DNA from: Nostoc sp. UHCC 0870
GTDB taxonomy: Bacteria > Cyanobacteriota > Cyanobacteriia > Cyanobacteriales > Nostocaceae
DNA length: 64,000 bases
Assembly (NCBI RefSeq): GCF_022063185.1
Contig: NZ_CP091913.1
Coordinates: 2,481,501 to 2,545,500, forward strand
Direction of reading: 5' to 3'
The notes under the pieces are model-generated. The model saw only the letters and a list, made by a program, of their open reading frames with translations, ran no database searches and was not told the origin of the DNA. Shown one piece after another: positions 1 through 9,336 of the stretch. Made by a program: the position numbers and the translations under genes. Numbering within the stretch: position 1 is the stretch's first letter; every line of letters begins with the position of its first letter.

Positions 1-19
1 GAGGTCTAATGAATATTAA

Positions 20-973
20 CTATTTATCGTGTTGTTCGTAAGCCAAAACAATACGCTGTACTAAGGGATGACGCACGACATCTTTTTGAGTAAATTCAGA
101 AAAGCCAATACCTTCAACGTGCTTTAAAATTTGCAAAGCCACTGTTAAACCAGATTGTTGATTCATCGGTAAATCAGTTTGTGTGGTGTCGCCTGTAATT
201 ACCATCCGCGAACGGAAACCCAAACGGGTTAAAACCATTTTCATTTGGGCGGGGGTGGTATTTTGGGCTTCATCTACAATCACAAAAGCATGGTTTAAAG
301 TACGTCCCCGCATATAAGCTAGTGGAGCAACTTCAATGATTCCCCGTTCTATCAAATTAGCTACTTTTTCTTGATCGATGAATTCATGGATAGCATCATA
401 AAGAGGACGGAGATAGGGGTTAATTTTCTGCTGCAAGTCTCCAGGTAAAAATCCCAGGCGTTCACCAGCTTCTACCGCCGGACGAGTTAAGATGAGTTTT
501 TCTACTTGGTTAGAGAGGAGTGCTTGCACGGCAATAACGACAGCCAAGTATGTCTTACCAGTTCCAGCAGGCCCAGTGCAGAAGGTGAGGTCATGCTTTC
601 GGATATGTTCGATGTACTGGCGTTGTTTAAAGGTTTTGGCGCGAACTTCGTCACCCCGACGAGTTTTTGCTAGGATATGTCGCTGTAATTCTTGCAATTC
701 TCCTTGGCGGTGGGTATCTATGGCTTGGCGGGCTGTTAAAATATCGGCACTGGAAATATTATTACCCTGAACCCAGATATTTTCTAGCGATCGCACTAAT
801 TGAGCAGCTAGGTCTTTTTGTGTGTCTGTACCAGAAATATGTAGTTCTTGTCCACGCAATACAAAGTTAGCTCCTGTGTGTCGGGATAAGATTTTCAGAT
901 TTTCTTCTCTATCACCGGCTATAGCGATCGCACTGGGAATATTCGGCAGCTGAATTATTAAGGCATCTGCCAT
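20..973 (-). CDS. phoH: PhoH family ATPase
   Basis: Cytoplasmic P-loop ATPase of the PhoH family, whose members are linked to RNA metabolism and phosphate stress; the exact role in cyanobacteria is not settled. The 317-residue protein has a small N-terminal domain resembling a KH/RNA-binding module (about residues 10-65). The PhoH ATPase domain follows, with Walker A GPAGTGKT at 134-141 and Walker B VIVDEAQN around 231-238, then an ITGDTTQTD motif. Length is normal for the family. The ATG at 973 is followed by a natural start MADALIIQLP. Nothing upstream within 300 bases shares its transcript. Family assignment is secure; the physiological role is inferred only from family membership. Confidence 0.93.
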   Translation of the reverse strand: MADALIIQLPNIPSAIAIAGDREENLKILSRHTGANFVLRGQELHISGTDTQKDLAAQLVRSLENIWVQGNNISSADILTARQAIDTHRQGELQELQRHILAKTRRGDEVRAKTFKQRQYIEHIRKHDLTFCTGPAGTGKTYLAVVIAVQALLSNQVEKLILTRPAVEAGERLGFLPGDLQQKINPYLRPLYDAIHEFIDQEKVANLIERGIIEVAPLAYMRGRTLNHAFVIVDEAQNTTPAQMKMVLTRLGFRSRMVITGDTTQTDLPMNQQSGLTVALQILKHVEGIGFSEFTQKDVVRHPLVQRIVLAYEQHDK

Positions 974-1305
974 AGTTATTTTTTAATTGTGTGGGGGGCA
1001 ATTTTTAACAACAGTTGATTACTTTTGGTGAGTTTTTATCTCATTCGTAAAGATTATTTTTATACTATTCTAGCTTGAAAACTCTATCTAATTAGTCTTA
1101 AGTTCTAGCAAGGTTGCAATTAATTTTTATCACCGCCCACGTATTGCCTGCTGGAAAGGTGCAAAAATTAACAAAGTGCAGGGGTTTAAGCAAAGAGCCT
1201 CATTAAAATCCTGACTTTTCACGTTATGTGGAAAAGCTAACGTGAAACCTAACCCCCTAATCCCCTTCCCTAGTAGGGAAGGGGGAAAATGTAGAGACGT
1301 TCTAA
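974..1305. other. Intergenic stretch, repeats only
   Basis: No gene seen between phoH and cysH. It holds a dispersed ~59-bp repeat (1212-1270) and a perfect hairpin CCCCTTCCC/GGGAAGGGG at 1262-1284, lying just beyond the cysH stop. The hairpin has no T-run on either strand, so it is more likely repeat sequence than a classical terminator. Confidence 0.6.
1212..1270. repeat. Dispersed ~59-bp repeat, copy 1
   Basis: Begins TGACTTTTCACGTTATGTGG and ends in CCCCTTCCC. A diverged copy lies at 51943-52001 upstream of the small gene at 52073, with the same order of blocks (TGACTTTT, GTTAT, GGAAAAGCTAACG or GGGAAAGCTAACG, GAAACCTAA, CCCTTCCC). Confidence 0.6.
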
Positions 1306-2040
1306 CTATTTCTGTAAGTTAGCCGCGTGCAAACCACACTCCTTAGCAGTGGACTCTTCCCACCACCAACGGCCTTCGCGTTCGTGCTGGTTGGGTAACA
1401 CTGGTCTGGTGCAGGGTTCGCAACCAATACTCACAAAACCGCGTTCGTGTAACTTGTTATAAGGCACATCTAAAGCCCGAATATATTCCCACACTTCAGC
1501 AGAAGACCAATTTGCTAAGGGGTTAAACTTAATCAATTGATGGTCTTCAGTGGAAAAGGCACTATCAACTTCAATTACAGGAATATGGTTGCGAGTGCTA
1601 GGACTTTGGTCTTTGCGCTGTCCTGTCACCCAAGCATCCAGAGTGTTAAGTTTGCGGTGCAGTGGTCTGACTTTGCGGACTCCACAGCATTCTTTGTGGC
1701 CATCTTGATAGAAACTATACAATCCCTTCTCTTCTACCAAAGCTTGAACTTCCGCAGCATCAGGGAACATTACTTCTAATTTGATCCCATAATGTTCTCT
1801 GACTTTATCTAAGAATTGATATGTTTCTGGGTGTAACCTGCCGGTATCAAGTGTAAACACGCGGAAGTTTTTGGTAATCTTGGACGCAATATCAATTAGC
1901 ACAACATCCTCAGCACCACTGAAAGAAATTGCTAGGTTGTTAAAGGTTTCTAGGGCAAATTTGAGAATTTCCCTGGGTGATTTTTGACTATATTCTGCTT
2001 CTAAAGCAGCAATATTTAAATCCGTTTGGGCGGCTAGCAT
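1306..2040 (-). CDS. cysH: Phosphoadenylyl/adenylyl-sulfate reductase
   Basis: Assimilatory sulfate reduction: reduces (P)APS to sulfite using thioredoxin or glutaredoxin. The 244-residue protein has the PP-loop fold with [11 protein letters not shown] at 39-49 and the catalytic C-terminal motif ECGLH (Cys235). It also carries Cys118-Cys119 and Cys207-x-x-Cys210, the ligand set of a [4Fe-4S] cluster. In this family that set is typical of enzymes that accept APS rather than PAPS. The ATG at 2040 gives the usual N-terminus. It stands alone, with no sulfate transport or cysC/N genes next to it. Substrate choice is inferred from the cysteine pattern, not proven. Confidence 0.95.
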   Translation of the reverse strand: MLAAQTDLNIAALEAEYSQKSPREILKFALETFNNLAISFSGAEDVVLIDIASKITKNFRVFTLDTGRLHPETYQFLDKVREHYGIKLEVMFPDAAEVQALVEEKGLYSFYQDGHKECCGVRKVRPLHRKLNTLDAWVTGQRKDQSPSTRNHIPVIEVDSAFSTEDHQLIKFNPLANWSSAEVWEYIRALDVPYNKLHERGFVSIGCEPCTRPVLPNQHEREGRWWWEESTAKECGLHAANLQK

Positions 2041-2146
2041 ATCTAAATGTTCTCCTCTGTCGCACCCTGAATTTTACCAAGTTTAAGATGCTGTTATAAC
2101 AATCCGGGCAAAATGACTTGATAGTGCTAACAAAATTTAGCGATGC

Positions 2147-3181
2147 TTAAAGAGCTTCCGGTGGTGCGATATCATTGCCAACACTGATACTACCATCAGC
2201 ACTAGATTTGATTCCTGGTTTATTAGTAATCTCAGTTTGATGCTGTGGTGACGGGGAAACCGATGGAACTGGTGAATTTACTAAACTGTTAGTGGTTGAT
2301 GGTTGAGATAGATGAGATAATCCTCCTACTGCTCCAGCAATAAGGGCTGTATAACCTAGATATAAATGTAGTGGACGGATTTCTAATCTCAAATCTAGAG
2401 CATCTTTCTGAGGCTGATACCAAGAGGGCAAAATTGATTTTACTATGCCAGGTGTGGGTAGAGAAGATGCCAAAATTGTGCCATTAATTCCTAAAGCATT
2501 GCCCATGACGCGGATAAAACCCCGCAAATATACATCTTCTGGCAAAAACTCAAAGTTGGCGTTTTCGACTGCTTCCATTTGTTGAATTGGAATGTGAGTA
2601 TAGACTTGTAGTTGCTCTAAACTCAAATATTGAGAGTCACGGGCTTGCTTTAATTGCAACCCTATTTGTTGCATGACTTCTAGGCGGTGTTGTGCTGCGA
2701 TTTGTTTGGCTAACTCAGCCTTGGAAGGCTTTTGGTTTGGGTGAAACCATTGGCTGAGTTTGGTTACTGGGTTGTTGTGGGTGCTTTTTGTACTTTCTTT
2801 ATCTGTATCAATGCTTACATCTGTATTAATGCTGGTTGTCTCTGAAGTTAATGCTGTTGGTGTCTGGTAATTAGATAAAGCACTTGACTTTTCTGCTTCA
2901 ATATTGTCTGCAATCTCAGTATTCTCTTCTTCTGGATTTTGTTGTGCAAATTGCTGGAATGCCAAACCAATCGCTTCTCTACCTATAGCTTTACAAAACA
3001 CTTTGGCTTGATCACCAGTATCACCTAATAAGGTTTGTAACCTAGCTACAATTCGGCGATAAATTTTACTACTATGAAGTTCAGCCTCAATCTGACCTAA
3101 GAGCGATCGCAATTCATCTTGAGAAAGGGTAACTGCTGACTTTCCTGGCATATTTAATAAATACACAGATGCGGTAGACAT
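2147..3181 (-). CDS. HTH_25 (RodZ-type) single-pass membrane protein
   Basis: 344 residues. A conserved N-terminal segment (20-80) precedes a long Ser/Thr/Glu-rich linker (85-160). A RodZ-type helix-turn-helix region follows at about 170-235, with the hallmark LPEDVYLRGFIRVMGNALGI. One hydrophobic segment (273-290) leads into a short Pro/Ser-rich tail. The layout resembles RodZ, the MreB-linked cell-shape protein, but the extra N-terminal domain and very short periplasmic part differ. A second, more classical RodZ-like gene lies 1.3 kb away at 4470. Role in morphology is an inference; direct DNA binding is not expected for this HTH subtype. Confidence 0.7.
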   Translation of the reverse strand: MSTASVYLLNMPGKSAVTLSQDELRSLLGQIEAELHSSKIYRRIVARLQTLLGDTGDQAKVFCKAIGREAIGLAFQQFAQQNPEEENTEIADNIEAEKSSALSNYQTPTALTSETTSINTDVSIDTDKESTKSTHNNPVTKLSQWFHPNQKPSKAELAKQIAAQHRLEVMQQIGLQLKQARDSQYLSLEQLQVYTHIPIQQMEAVENANFEFLPEDVYLRGFIRVMGNALGINGTILASSLPTPGIVKSILPSWYQPQKDALDLRLEIRPLHLYLGYTALIAGAVGGLSHLSQPSTTNSLVNSPVPSVSPSPQHQTEITNKPGIKSSADGSISVGNDIAPPEAL

Positions 3182-3368
3182 AATTAAAGTAGATTTGACT
3201 AAACAAACCAGACCATTCTGTATAATTTATCGTGTTTGCCATAAATAAATCAGGACGGTTTGGTATGAATTTTACTGATTTTTTAAGTCATACCACTTTA
3301 ATTAATGATGGCAATCTATCCTTTGCTAGATGCACAATGTCCCATACCCAATGCTCCTTAAATAATCA

Positions 3369-4286
3369 CTATTGACTATTAACCATTGACCTCTGCACAA
3401 AAGCCTCTACCCATTGTAAATATTGCACCCCTGATAATTTTGCTAGGTCGTTATGATCTGCTCCTTCAACTAAAATTAGTTTTTTAGGTTCAGGTGCAAC
3501 ATCATACAATTTTTGGCTCATAAAGGCAGGTATTGTAGAATCAGCCGTACCATGAATGAATAAAATTGGCATTTTTAATTGAGGTATTTTATCAATAGAT
3601 TCAAATCGCTGTGTCAAAAGTAAATTAACTGGAAATAACCGAAACATATTGCGATAATCTATAACATCCCGCACAGATGTAAAAGTGCCTTCGACAATTA
3701 ATCCTGCTGCTTTTGGTTGTTTTAATGCTAAATCAATGGCTACAGCTCCCCCTAAAGAATGACCGTAGAGAAAAATCTGCTCAGGGGGAATTTGTTTTTG
3801 CTGTACTAAGTAATTCCAAGCAGTTTCAGCATCTTGATAAACGTTCATTTCGTTGGGAAACGAACCTTCGCTGCGTCCGTACCCTCGGTAATCAATCAGC
3901 AACACAGAAAATCCTAGTTGGTAAAATCTGTGAGCATGACTCAGATTTGCACTAATGTTCTTACCATTACCGTGTAAATACAATAACACCTTAGCATTGG
4001 GTTGTTTAGCTGGCATCCACCAAGCGTGTAGACGTTCCACCTGACCAGACTTTGCTTTTACAGGTAGCCAAACATCCTCATAGGGGATACTAAAATACTC
4101 CGGTGTAAATTCAATGGCAGTAGTGGGAAAAAATATCAAGCGAGTTTGTTGCCGTGAAACTAATATACACAGTGTCAGATACGCGATCGCTATAACTGTT
4201 GTGACTAAAGGTAGCAACTTGAAACATACTTGTAACACAAGGGGCAATTTTTTGATGATCATGGGCATAATCTGATGATTTAACAA
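3369..4286 (-). CDS. Membrane-anchored alpha/beta hydrolase (BEM46/ABHD13-like)
   Basis: 305 residues with an N-terminal membrane anchor (about 17-44), then an alpha/beta hydrolase fold. Visible elements are the oxyanion-region LYLHGNG (102-108), DYRGYGRSEG (132-141) and the nucleophile elbow GHSLGG with Ser177. Asp249 (HGTADS) and His278 (GADHND) complete the triad. Substrate unknown; relatives are called serine peptidase or lysophospholipase-like. The start is uncertain because Met1, Met7 and Met9 are all possible. It is a single transcription unit, divergent from the RodZ-like gene at 4470 across 183 bases. Confidence 0.82.
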   Translation of the reverse strand: MLNHQIMPMIIKKLPLVLQVCFKLLPLVTTVIAIAYLTLCILVSRQQTRLIFFPTTAIEFTPEYFSIPYEDVWLPVKAKSGQVERLHAWWMPAKQPNAKVLLYLHGNGKNISANLSHAHRFYQLGFSVLLIDYRGYGRSEGSFPNEMNVYQDAETAWNYLVQQKQIPPEQIFLYGHSLGGAVAIDLALKQPKAAGLIVEGTFTSVRDVIDYRNMFRLFPVNLLLTQRFESIDKIPQLKMPILFIHGTADSTIPAFMSQKLYDVAPEPKKLILVEGADHNDLAKLSGVQYLQWVEAFVQRSMVNSQ

Positions 4287-4469
4287 ATATTGATAAAGAC
4301 AATAATTTTTTAATAACCAAAAAAGGTTAATATTTTGCCATTAGAATTTCTCATTAGAATTAAAATCTGACAAAAAATTTGATCATTCCATTAAATAGTA
4401 ATAATATTTACTTTGCCTAAGTAGTCTCACTGGGGAATAGTAAACATTAGCTAAAACTAGGAGCAGACC

Positions 4470-5327
4470 GTGACGCTATTAAATGAGACACAAAAAGAAC
4501 GATTGCTAGAAATAAGTAGATATTTACGACAAACCAGAGAAGAAAAATCTATCCGTATAGAAGAAGTAGCAGCTCAAACAAATATTCGATTATCGTTATT
4601 AAAAGCTTTAGATGCAGGAGACTTTGAAGAATTACCAGAACCGGTTTATGTTCAGGGATTCATCCGCCGTTATGCAGATATTGTTGGATTAGATGGTACG
4701 GCTGTCGCCAATTCTTTTACAGTTAATGCTTTACCTCCAAACCCTTATACAGATTCTAAGCAGAAAAAGGCAAATTCAGACAAAAAGCCTAAGATTCGCA
4801 TACCTCTTGTTGTACCCTATATTTTGTTATTAGGTATTGCTGGCACTGGGCTAATTTATGTCCTCAATCCTAAACTCATAACCAAATCTTTAACCAACAA
4901 AAAAGCCTCTGTATCCAGTCAAGTCGAACAAACCACCCCCTCACAGGTAGTTTCTTCATCCACAGAAGAAGGTCTAGCTAATCAACAAAATTCTATTCCC
5001 CAAGAAACATCGCCAGTAGCTACTCCATCATCTGTAACGGCAGAATCATCAACTTTACCTAACAGCACAGATAATTCCAATTTGACAGTTACCTTAGAAC
5101 TGCAAGGCGATTCATGGTTACAAGTCACAGCAGACGGTAAAACAGAGTTTGTAGGTAATTTAACCAAGGGAGAACGGAGAACTTGGGCAGCACAAAAAGA
5201 GTTGACTGTGCGTTCTGGTAACGCTGGTGCTGTGTTGGTGGGTGTCGATAATCAACCTGCACAACCTTTAGGGGGACAAGGAGAAGTTAAACAAGTAACT
5301 TATAAATCGGAGAATATTGGTCAATAG
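4470..5327 (+). CDS. RodZ-like protein (HTH_25, TM, DUF4115)
   Basis: 285 residues: RodZ HTH_25 domain (8-80, with LPEPVYVQGFIRRYADIVGL), a basic linker, one membrane span (about 112-131), a Ser/Thr-rich periplasmic linker, and a C-terminal DUF4115 beta domain (about 205-280, containing DSWLQVTADG). This is the complete RodZ architecture, the MreB-associated regulator of cell shape and elongation. The start is a GTG at 4470 preceded by AGGAGC; no better ATG lies in frame. mreB is not in the window. The gene ends directly against a truncated copy of the ~95-bp palindromic repeat. Confidence 0.85.
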   Translation: MTLLNETQKERLLEISRYLRQTREEKSIRIEEVAAQTNIRLSLLKALDAGDFEELPEPVYVQGFIRRYADIVGLDGTAVANSFTVNALPPNPYTDSKQKKANSDKKPKIRIPLVVPYILLLGIAGTGLIYVLNPKLITKSLTNKKASVSSQVEQTTPSQVVSSSTEEGLANQQNSIPQETSPVATPSSVTAESSTLPNSTDNSNLTVTLELQGDSWLQVTADGKTEFVGNLTKGERRTWAAQKELTVRSGNAGAVLVGVDNQPAQPLGGQGEVKQVTYKSENIGQ

Positions 5328-5329
5328 TC

Positions 5330-5390
5330 TATAGCGTGAGGTACAAGAACCCCACCCCCAACCCCCTCCCCGCAAGCAAGGAGGGGGCTA
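5330..5390 (-). repeat. TATAGCG palindromic element, truncated copy
   Basis: Half copy, in reverse orientation, of the element found complete at 18475, 35157, 39839 and 41319. It starts with the terminal TATAGCGTGAGGTACAAGAA and keeps the C-rich core, then stops after the G-run. The distal terminus is missing. Confidence 0.75.
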
Positions 5391-5441
5391 ATAATTTACT
5401 CTTCCCCTTTTCTTCTTGTCTCCCCATTTCCCACTCAGCAC

Positions 5442-5523
5442 CGGCTAAACGCCGCGCTACCGCTAACAGCACTCAGCACTCAGCACTCAGCACTCAGCAC
5501 TCAGCACTCAGCACTCAGCACTC
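5442..5523. repeat. CACTCAG heptamer array with 26-bp mini-insert
   Basis: Eight or so tandem copies of the 7-mer CACTCAG run up to the gatA stop codon. A 26-bp unit (5442-5467: CGGCTAAACG ... CGCTAAC) interrupts the array. The same unit interrupts or borders similar arrays at 10104-10129 and 62757-62782. This matches the short tandemly repeated repeats and small dispersed repeats known in Nostoc. Confidence 0.85.
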
Positions 5524-6980
5524 TAAATTGTTGGCTGACGTAGATGCCAAGTAGTTGATTGCTCATAGGCGTAGGCTACTTGTAGTAATTGGTCTTCTTT
5601 CAAAACTTTTCCGATTAGCTGTAAGCCGATGGGTAGTCCTTGGTCATCAAAACCACAGGGAATACTGATTCCTGGTAAACCAGCGAGGTTTACGGGAATA
5701 GTCATCAGGTCATTCAAATACATACTTAAGGGGTCAGTAGTTTTTTCCCCGGCTTTAAATGCTGTGGTAGGCGCAGTAGGAGTCACCAACACATCAACGG
5801 TTTCAAAGGCTCTTTCAAAGTCTTGTTTAATGAGGGTACGGACTTTTTGCGCTTTCAGATAATAAGCATCATAATAGCCAGCTGAAAGGGCATATGTCCC
5901 AATCATGATCCGACGCTTGACTTCTGTACCAAATCCAGTAGCACGGGTAGTCTTGTACATAGACAGCAGATTATCCGCATCTGGCGCACGCCAGCCATAT
6001 TTCACGCCATCGTATCGGGCTAGGTTGGCTGATGCTTCTGAGGGGGCGATGATGTAATAACTAGGTAAGCCATAACGGAAGTTAGGACAGGAAATTACAT
6101 GAATTTCTGCGCCTAAACGCTGTAGTTGCTCAATGGCTTTGGTAACGGCTTGTTCGACGACAGGATCTAAACCTTCGCCAAAGGTTTCTTTGATGATGCC
6201 AATTCGTAGTTTACCTCTAGCTTTGAGGTCTGGTTTTAAACTAGCTGCGTAATCAGGAATTTCAACTTTCAGGCTGGTGGAATCTTTCGGGTCATAACCT
6301 GCGATCGCATTTAATAATATCGCGGTATCTTCTACTGAGCGTCCAAAGGGGCCAATTTGATCCAAAGATGACGCGTAAGCTACTAAACCATAACGGGAAA
6401 TTAACCCATAGGTTGGTTTTAGTCCTACCACACCACAAAAAGATGCAGGTTGGCGAATTGAACCTCCTGTATCAGAACCCAACGCAACAACGCATTCATC
6501 GGCGGCTACGGCTGCGGCTGAACCTCCAGAAGAACCACCAGGAACTCTAGACAAATCCCAAGGGTTTGCTGTGACTTGATAGGCAGAATTTTCGGTGGAA
6601 CTACCCATCGCAAATTCATCTAAGTTGGTTTTACCAACAATTACCGCCCCAGCATCAATCAGCTTTTGTGACACTGTTGATTCATAAGGCGGGACAAAAT
6701 TTTCTAAAATCCGTGAGGCGCAAGTAGTGGGAATGCCTTTAGTACACATATTGTCTTTTACACCCAGGGGAATTCCCGCCAGCAGCCCAATTTCTTCGCC
6801 GGCAGCAATTTTGGCATCCACAGCACTAGCTTGCTCTAACGCTTTTTCTGCCGTTATGTGTAAAAAACTGTGCAATTTTGGCTCTAACGCTTGAATACGG
6901 TCTAAAGCTTCTTGGGCTATTTCAACGGCAGAACGTTCTTTTTTAACTAGTTGTTCGTGCAGCTCGCGGATGGATGCCAT
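5523..6980 (-). CDS. gatA: Asp-tRNA(Asn)/Glu-tRNA(Gln) amidotransferase subunit A
   Basis: Amidase subunit of GatCAB, which releases ammonia from glutamine to convert misacylated Glu-tRNA(Gln) (and Asp-tRNA(Asn)) to the correct aminoacyl-tRNA. The amidase signature is intact: GVKDN (catalytic Lys), [13 protein letters not shown] and [11 protein letters not shown] with the cis-Ser/Ser pair. The protein is 485 residues when started at the ATG at 6980 ([11 protein letters not shown]), which matches the family. A further in-frame ATG nine codons upstream is less likely. gatB and gatC are not adjacent, as is usual in cyanobacteria. The stop codon abuts a CACTCAG array. Confidence 0.97.
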   Translation of the reverse strand: MASIRELHEQLVKKERSAVEIAQEALDRIQALEPKLHSFLHITAEKALEQASAVDAKIAAGEEIGLLAGIPLGVKDNMCTKGIPTTCASRILENFVPPYESTVSQKLIDAGAVIVGKTNLDEFAMGSSTENSAYQVTANPWDLSRVPGGSSGGSAAAVAADECVVALGSDTGGSIRQPASFCGVVGLKPTYGLISRYGLVAYASSLDQIGPFGRSVEDTAILLNAIAGYDPKDSTSLKVEIPDYAASLKPDLKARGKLRIGIIKETFGEGLDPVVEQAVTKAIEQLQRLGAEIHVISCPNFRYGLPSYYIIAPSEASANLARYDGVKYGWRAPDADNLLSMYKTTRATGFGTEVKRRIMIGTYALSAGYYDAYYLKAQKVRTLIKQDFERAFETVDVLVTPTAPTTAFKAGEKTTDPLSMYLNDLMTIPVNLAGLPGISIPCGFDDQGLPIGLQLIGKVLKEDQLLQVAYAYEQSTTWHLRQPTI

Positions 6981-7156
6981 GATTGCTCTCTTTGTGACTC
7001 GAATCATTGATTTTAGTACATATTGATGGGGACTGGGTACTGGGGATTGGGGATTGGGGAAATATCTTATATTAGTATTCTTCCTTGTCTGTCTGCCTAG
7101 CCTAAAATTCTTTGTATCACATAAACTTATAGATTCTCACATCAGGGTTAAAGTAT

Positions 7157-7264
7157 ATGATTAAAATTATTACTCGTAAGTATGTAGGTAAAGAAAATGT
7201 CTACGATATAGGAGTTGAGCGTGACCACAATTTTGTCATTAAAAATGGCTTAATCGCTTCTAAT
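7157..7264 (+). other. C-terminal half of split DnaE intein
   Basis: The first 36 codons of the dnaE-C reading frame encode an Int-C segment: MIKIITRKYVGKENVYDIGV followed by a block ending in HNF and the terminal IASN. It is followed by Cys+1-Phe-Asn (Cys codon 7265-7267), the first C-extein residues. This matches the naturally split DnaE inteins of Nostoc, Anabaena and Synechocystis, which splice in trans with an Int-N carried on dnaE-N at another locus. All residues expected for splicing (His in the block, terminal Asn36, Cys+1) are present. Confidence 0.96.
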
Positions 7265-8506
7265 TGTTTCAATAAATCGCACTCAACAGCCTATGCCTAT
7301 GTTACTTACCAAACAGCATATCTGAAAGCTAATTACCCACTGGAATATATGGCTGCACTGCTGACGGCTAACAGTGGTGATACCGACAAGGTGCAGAAAT
7401 ATATTTCCACCTGTATGAGTATGAATATTCAAATAGAACCACCAGATATTAATCGCTCTGGGGTGGATTTTACGCCAGTGGGGGGGAAGATTTTGTTTGG
7501 GTTTTCGGCTGTGCGGAACGTTGGACAAAATGCGATCGCGGCGACGCTAGAAGCACGGAATGAGGGAGGCGCGTTTAAATCTCTCGCTGATTTTTGCGAT
7601 CGCGTCGATCTTCGCACTGTCAACCGTCGGACTTTAGAATCGCTAATTTACTGTGGAGCTTTTGACAAAATAGAATCGAATCGTCAGCAATTAATTCAAG
7701 ATTTAGAACTAGTTTACGATTGGGCGCAATCCCGTGCTAGAGATAAAGCATCCGGTCAAGGAAATCTATTTGATTTATTAGGTGGCTTGTCTTCTAGCAA
7801 TGATAACAAAACTAATAATGCCTTTGAAACTGCTCCTAAAGCTAAACCTGTAAATGACTATCCACCCCAGGAAAAATTGCGGCTAGAAAAGGAATTATTA
7901 GGTTTTTATGTCTCCGACCATCCACTAAAAGCCTTAAGGCAAGTTGCATCGCTTTTGACCCCAATTAATCTATCTCAACTTGGTGAACAAAGAGAAGACA
8001 CAAAACTCTGTGTGGTTGTCATGCTTAACGGGGTGAAAAAAGTGATGACCAAAAAAGGCGATGCTATGGCGATTTTGCAAATAGAAGATTTAACATCTCA
8101 AACTGAAGCTGTAGTATTTCCCAAAACTTATGAACGAATCAGTTTTCTGTTACAAGTTGATGTCAGATTAATTATTTGGGGTAAACTAGACCGCCGCGAC
8201 GAACAAATTCAATTAATAGTTGAAGATGCAGAACCTGTAGAAACAGTACAAATGGTAATGGTGGAACTAAATCCCCAACAAGCAGCCAATATTGAAGAAC
8301 TGCATCGCTTGAAAACAATTTTACAAGAACAGTCAGGTGATAAAGAAAAGTCAAAAATGCCCGTGATAGGAATTATACAAACTGAACATTCTCGTAAATT
8401 AGTCCGCTTAGGGTGGCAATTTTGCGTACAAGATGCCCGTATCACCGTTCAAGCTTTACAAAATGCCAGATTCCCCGCACACCTTAGACCGTTGACTGGC
8501 GGTTAA
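7157..8506 (+). CDS. dnaE: DNA polymerase III alpha subunit, C-terminal part with split intein
   Basis: 449 residues: a 36-residue C-intein, then 413 residues of the polymerase C-terminus starting CFNKSHSTAYAYVTYQTAYL. The extein contains the end of the finger domain and a helix-hairpin-helix region (around 150-200 of the frame). An OB-fold (KKVMTKKGDAMAILQIEDLT, about 295-315) and the C-terminal domain follow. A functional alpha subunit requires protein trans-splicing with the dnaE-N product, encoded outside this window. The ATG at 7157 is the only sensible start because the intein begins there. The gene is divergent from gatA and has no obvious operon partner. Confidence 0.97.
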   Translation: MIKIITRKYVGKENVYDIGVERDHNFVIKNGLIASNCFNKSHSTAYAYVTYQTAYLKANYPLEYMAALLTANSGDTDKVQKYISTCMSMNIQIEPPDINRSGVDFTPVGGKILFGFSAVRNVGQNAIAATLEARNEGGAFKSLADFCDRVDLRTVNRRTLESLIYCGAFDKIESNRQQLIQDLELVYDWAQSRARDKASGQGNLFDLLGGLSSSNDNKTNNAFETAPKAKPVNDYPPQEKLRLEKELLGFYVSDHPLKALRQVASLLTPINLSQLGEQREDTKLCVVVMLNGVKKVMTKKGDAMAILQIEDLTSQTEAVVFPKTYERISFLLQVDVRLIIWGKLDRRDEQIQLIVEDAEPVETVQMVMVELNPQQAANIEELHRLKTILQEQSGDKEKSKMPVIGIIQTEHSRKLVRLGWQFCVQDARITVQALQNARFPAHLRPLTGG

Positions 8507-8696
8507 TTCAGAAGAAGCAGGGGAGTAGAGGAGGAAATACAATGCCCAATACCCAATTGCCAGTATATTGACGTAGCAATTATGAAAATTAATACTTTTT
8601 TTAGTTAGTTATGCGGATGATGATTTCCTGTAGTAAGTGGTATCTTTTTATGCCATGACAACTTCGGCAAGAGGTAGGGGAAGGAGCTAAAACTTA

Positions 8697-9236
8697 ATGA
8701 TTGCTAATGATTTAAGTAAGTTTGTATGTTACTGCAAAAAAATTCAACCCCAAACCCAGGAAGAAATTAAACAATTTTTTGAAGGGGTGATTGTATTTCC
8801 CTACGATAAGGAACTACTTTTGCAAGCTTATCTATTTTTGAATATTCGGACTTTGTTTCCTTCATGCTATGAGTTATTGTTGTTTGAAAAATCTCCGATT
8901 TCAGACTATACAGACCTAGGAAAATGTGATTTTGTCTATTTAACATTTCAAGGTAATTTGTTTTTAGTTGAGACAAAATTTATTGATACAGAAGCAACAG
9001 GAGCTACAGAAAGAAAACGTAGAAATAAGCATAGGAATAAAGTATTTGAACAAGTAATTACTTTAAAAGGTAGGTTTAGTCAATATTGGGATATTCATCC
9101 TGAACAGTTGGAATGTGGTGTTTTTACTACAGATTCTGATATTGATTGGCGAGGTGATTGTGTCAATGTTGTGACTAAATCTATATCTATAGATAATCTC
9201 GAAAAATGGCGGAGAAATTACAAGAAAATTAAGTAG
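8697..9236 (+). CDS. Putative PD-(D/E)XK nuclease-like protein
   Basis: 179 residues, not recognised as a named family. Residues 74-95 read like a PD-(D/E)XK core: LGKCDFVYLTF with Asp78, then a hydrophobic strand ending VETK (Glu92, Lys94). A basic stretch RKRRNKHRNK (107-116) and a predicted helix follow, as in restriction-endonuclease-like folds. The start ATG at 8697 has GGAAGGAGCT upstream. No methyltransferase or defence partner is adjacent. Its AT-rich coding sequence differs slightly from its neighbours. Nuclease fold is an inference from the motif spacing only. Confidence 0.5.
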   Translation: MIANDLSKFVCYCKKIQPQTQEEIKQFFEGVIVFPYDKELLLQAYLFLNIRTLFPSCYELLLFEKSPISDYTDLGKCDFVYLTFQGNLFLVETKFIDTEATGATERKRRNKHRNKVFEQVITLKGRFSQYWDIHPEQLECGVFTTDSDIDWRGDCVNVVTKSISIDNLEKWRRNYKKIK

Positions 9237-9237
9237 T

Positions 9238-9297
9238 AGGGATGTAGGGGTGTAGGGGTGTAGGGGTTTAGGGGTGTAGGGGTTTAGGGGTTTAGGG
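9238..9297. repeat. GGGGTGTA/GGGGTTTA tandem array
   Basis: Seven-base G-rich units (GGGTGTA and GGGTTTA variants) are repeated about eight times, directly after the stop of the gene at 8697. It is one of several heptamer families in the window. Confidence 0.75.
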
Positions 9298-9336
9298 AAG
9301 TAAATTCAATGCTCAATGTTAATTGACTATTAACTA

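Noticed and set aside
1262-1284. Hairpin after cysH as a terminator
   Set aside because: Perfect stem but no T-run on either strand; the sequence belongs to a dispersed repeat type.
5467-5523. Regular tandem repeat that might be a CRISPR array
   Set aside because: Units are seven bases with no spacers and no cas genes in the window; they are heptamer arrays, as are those at 25815, 35046, 52813 and others.
5336-5554. Plus-strand frame of 72 codons after the RodZ-like gene
   Set aside because: Translates the palindromic element, a mini-insert and the CACTCAG array (repeated STQHSAL).
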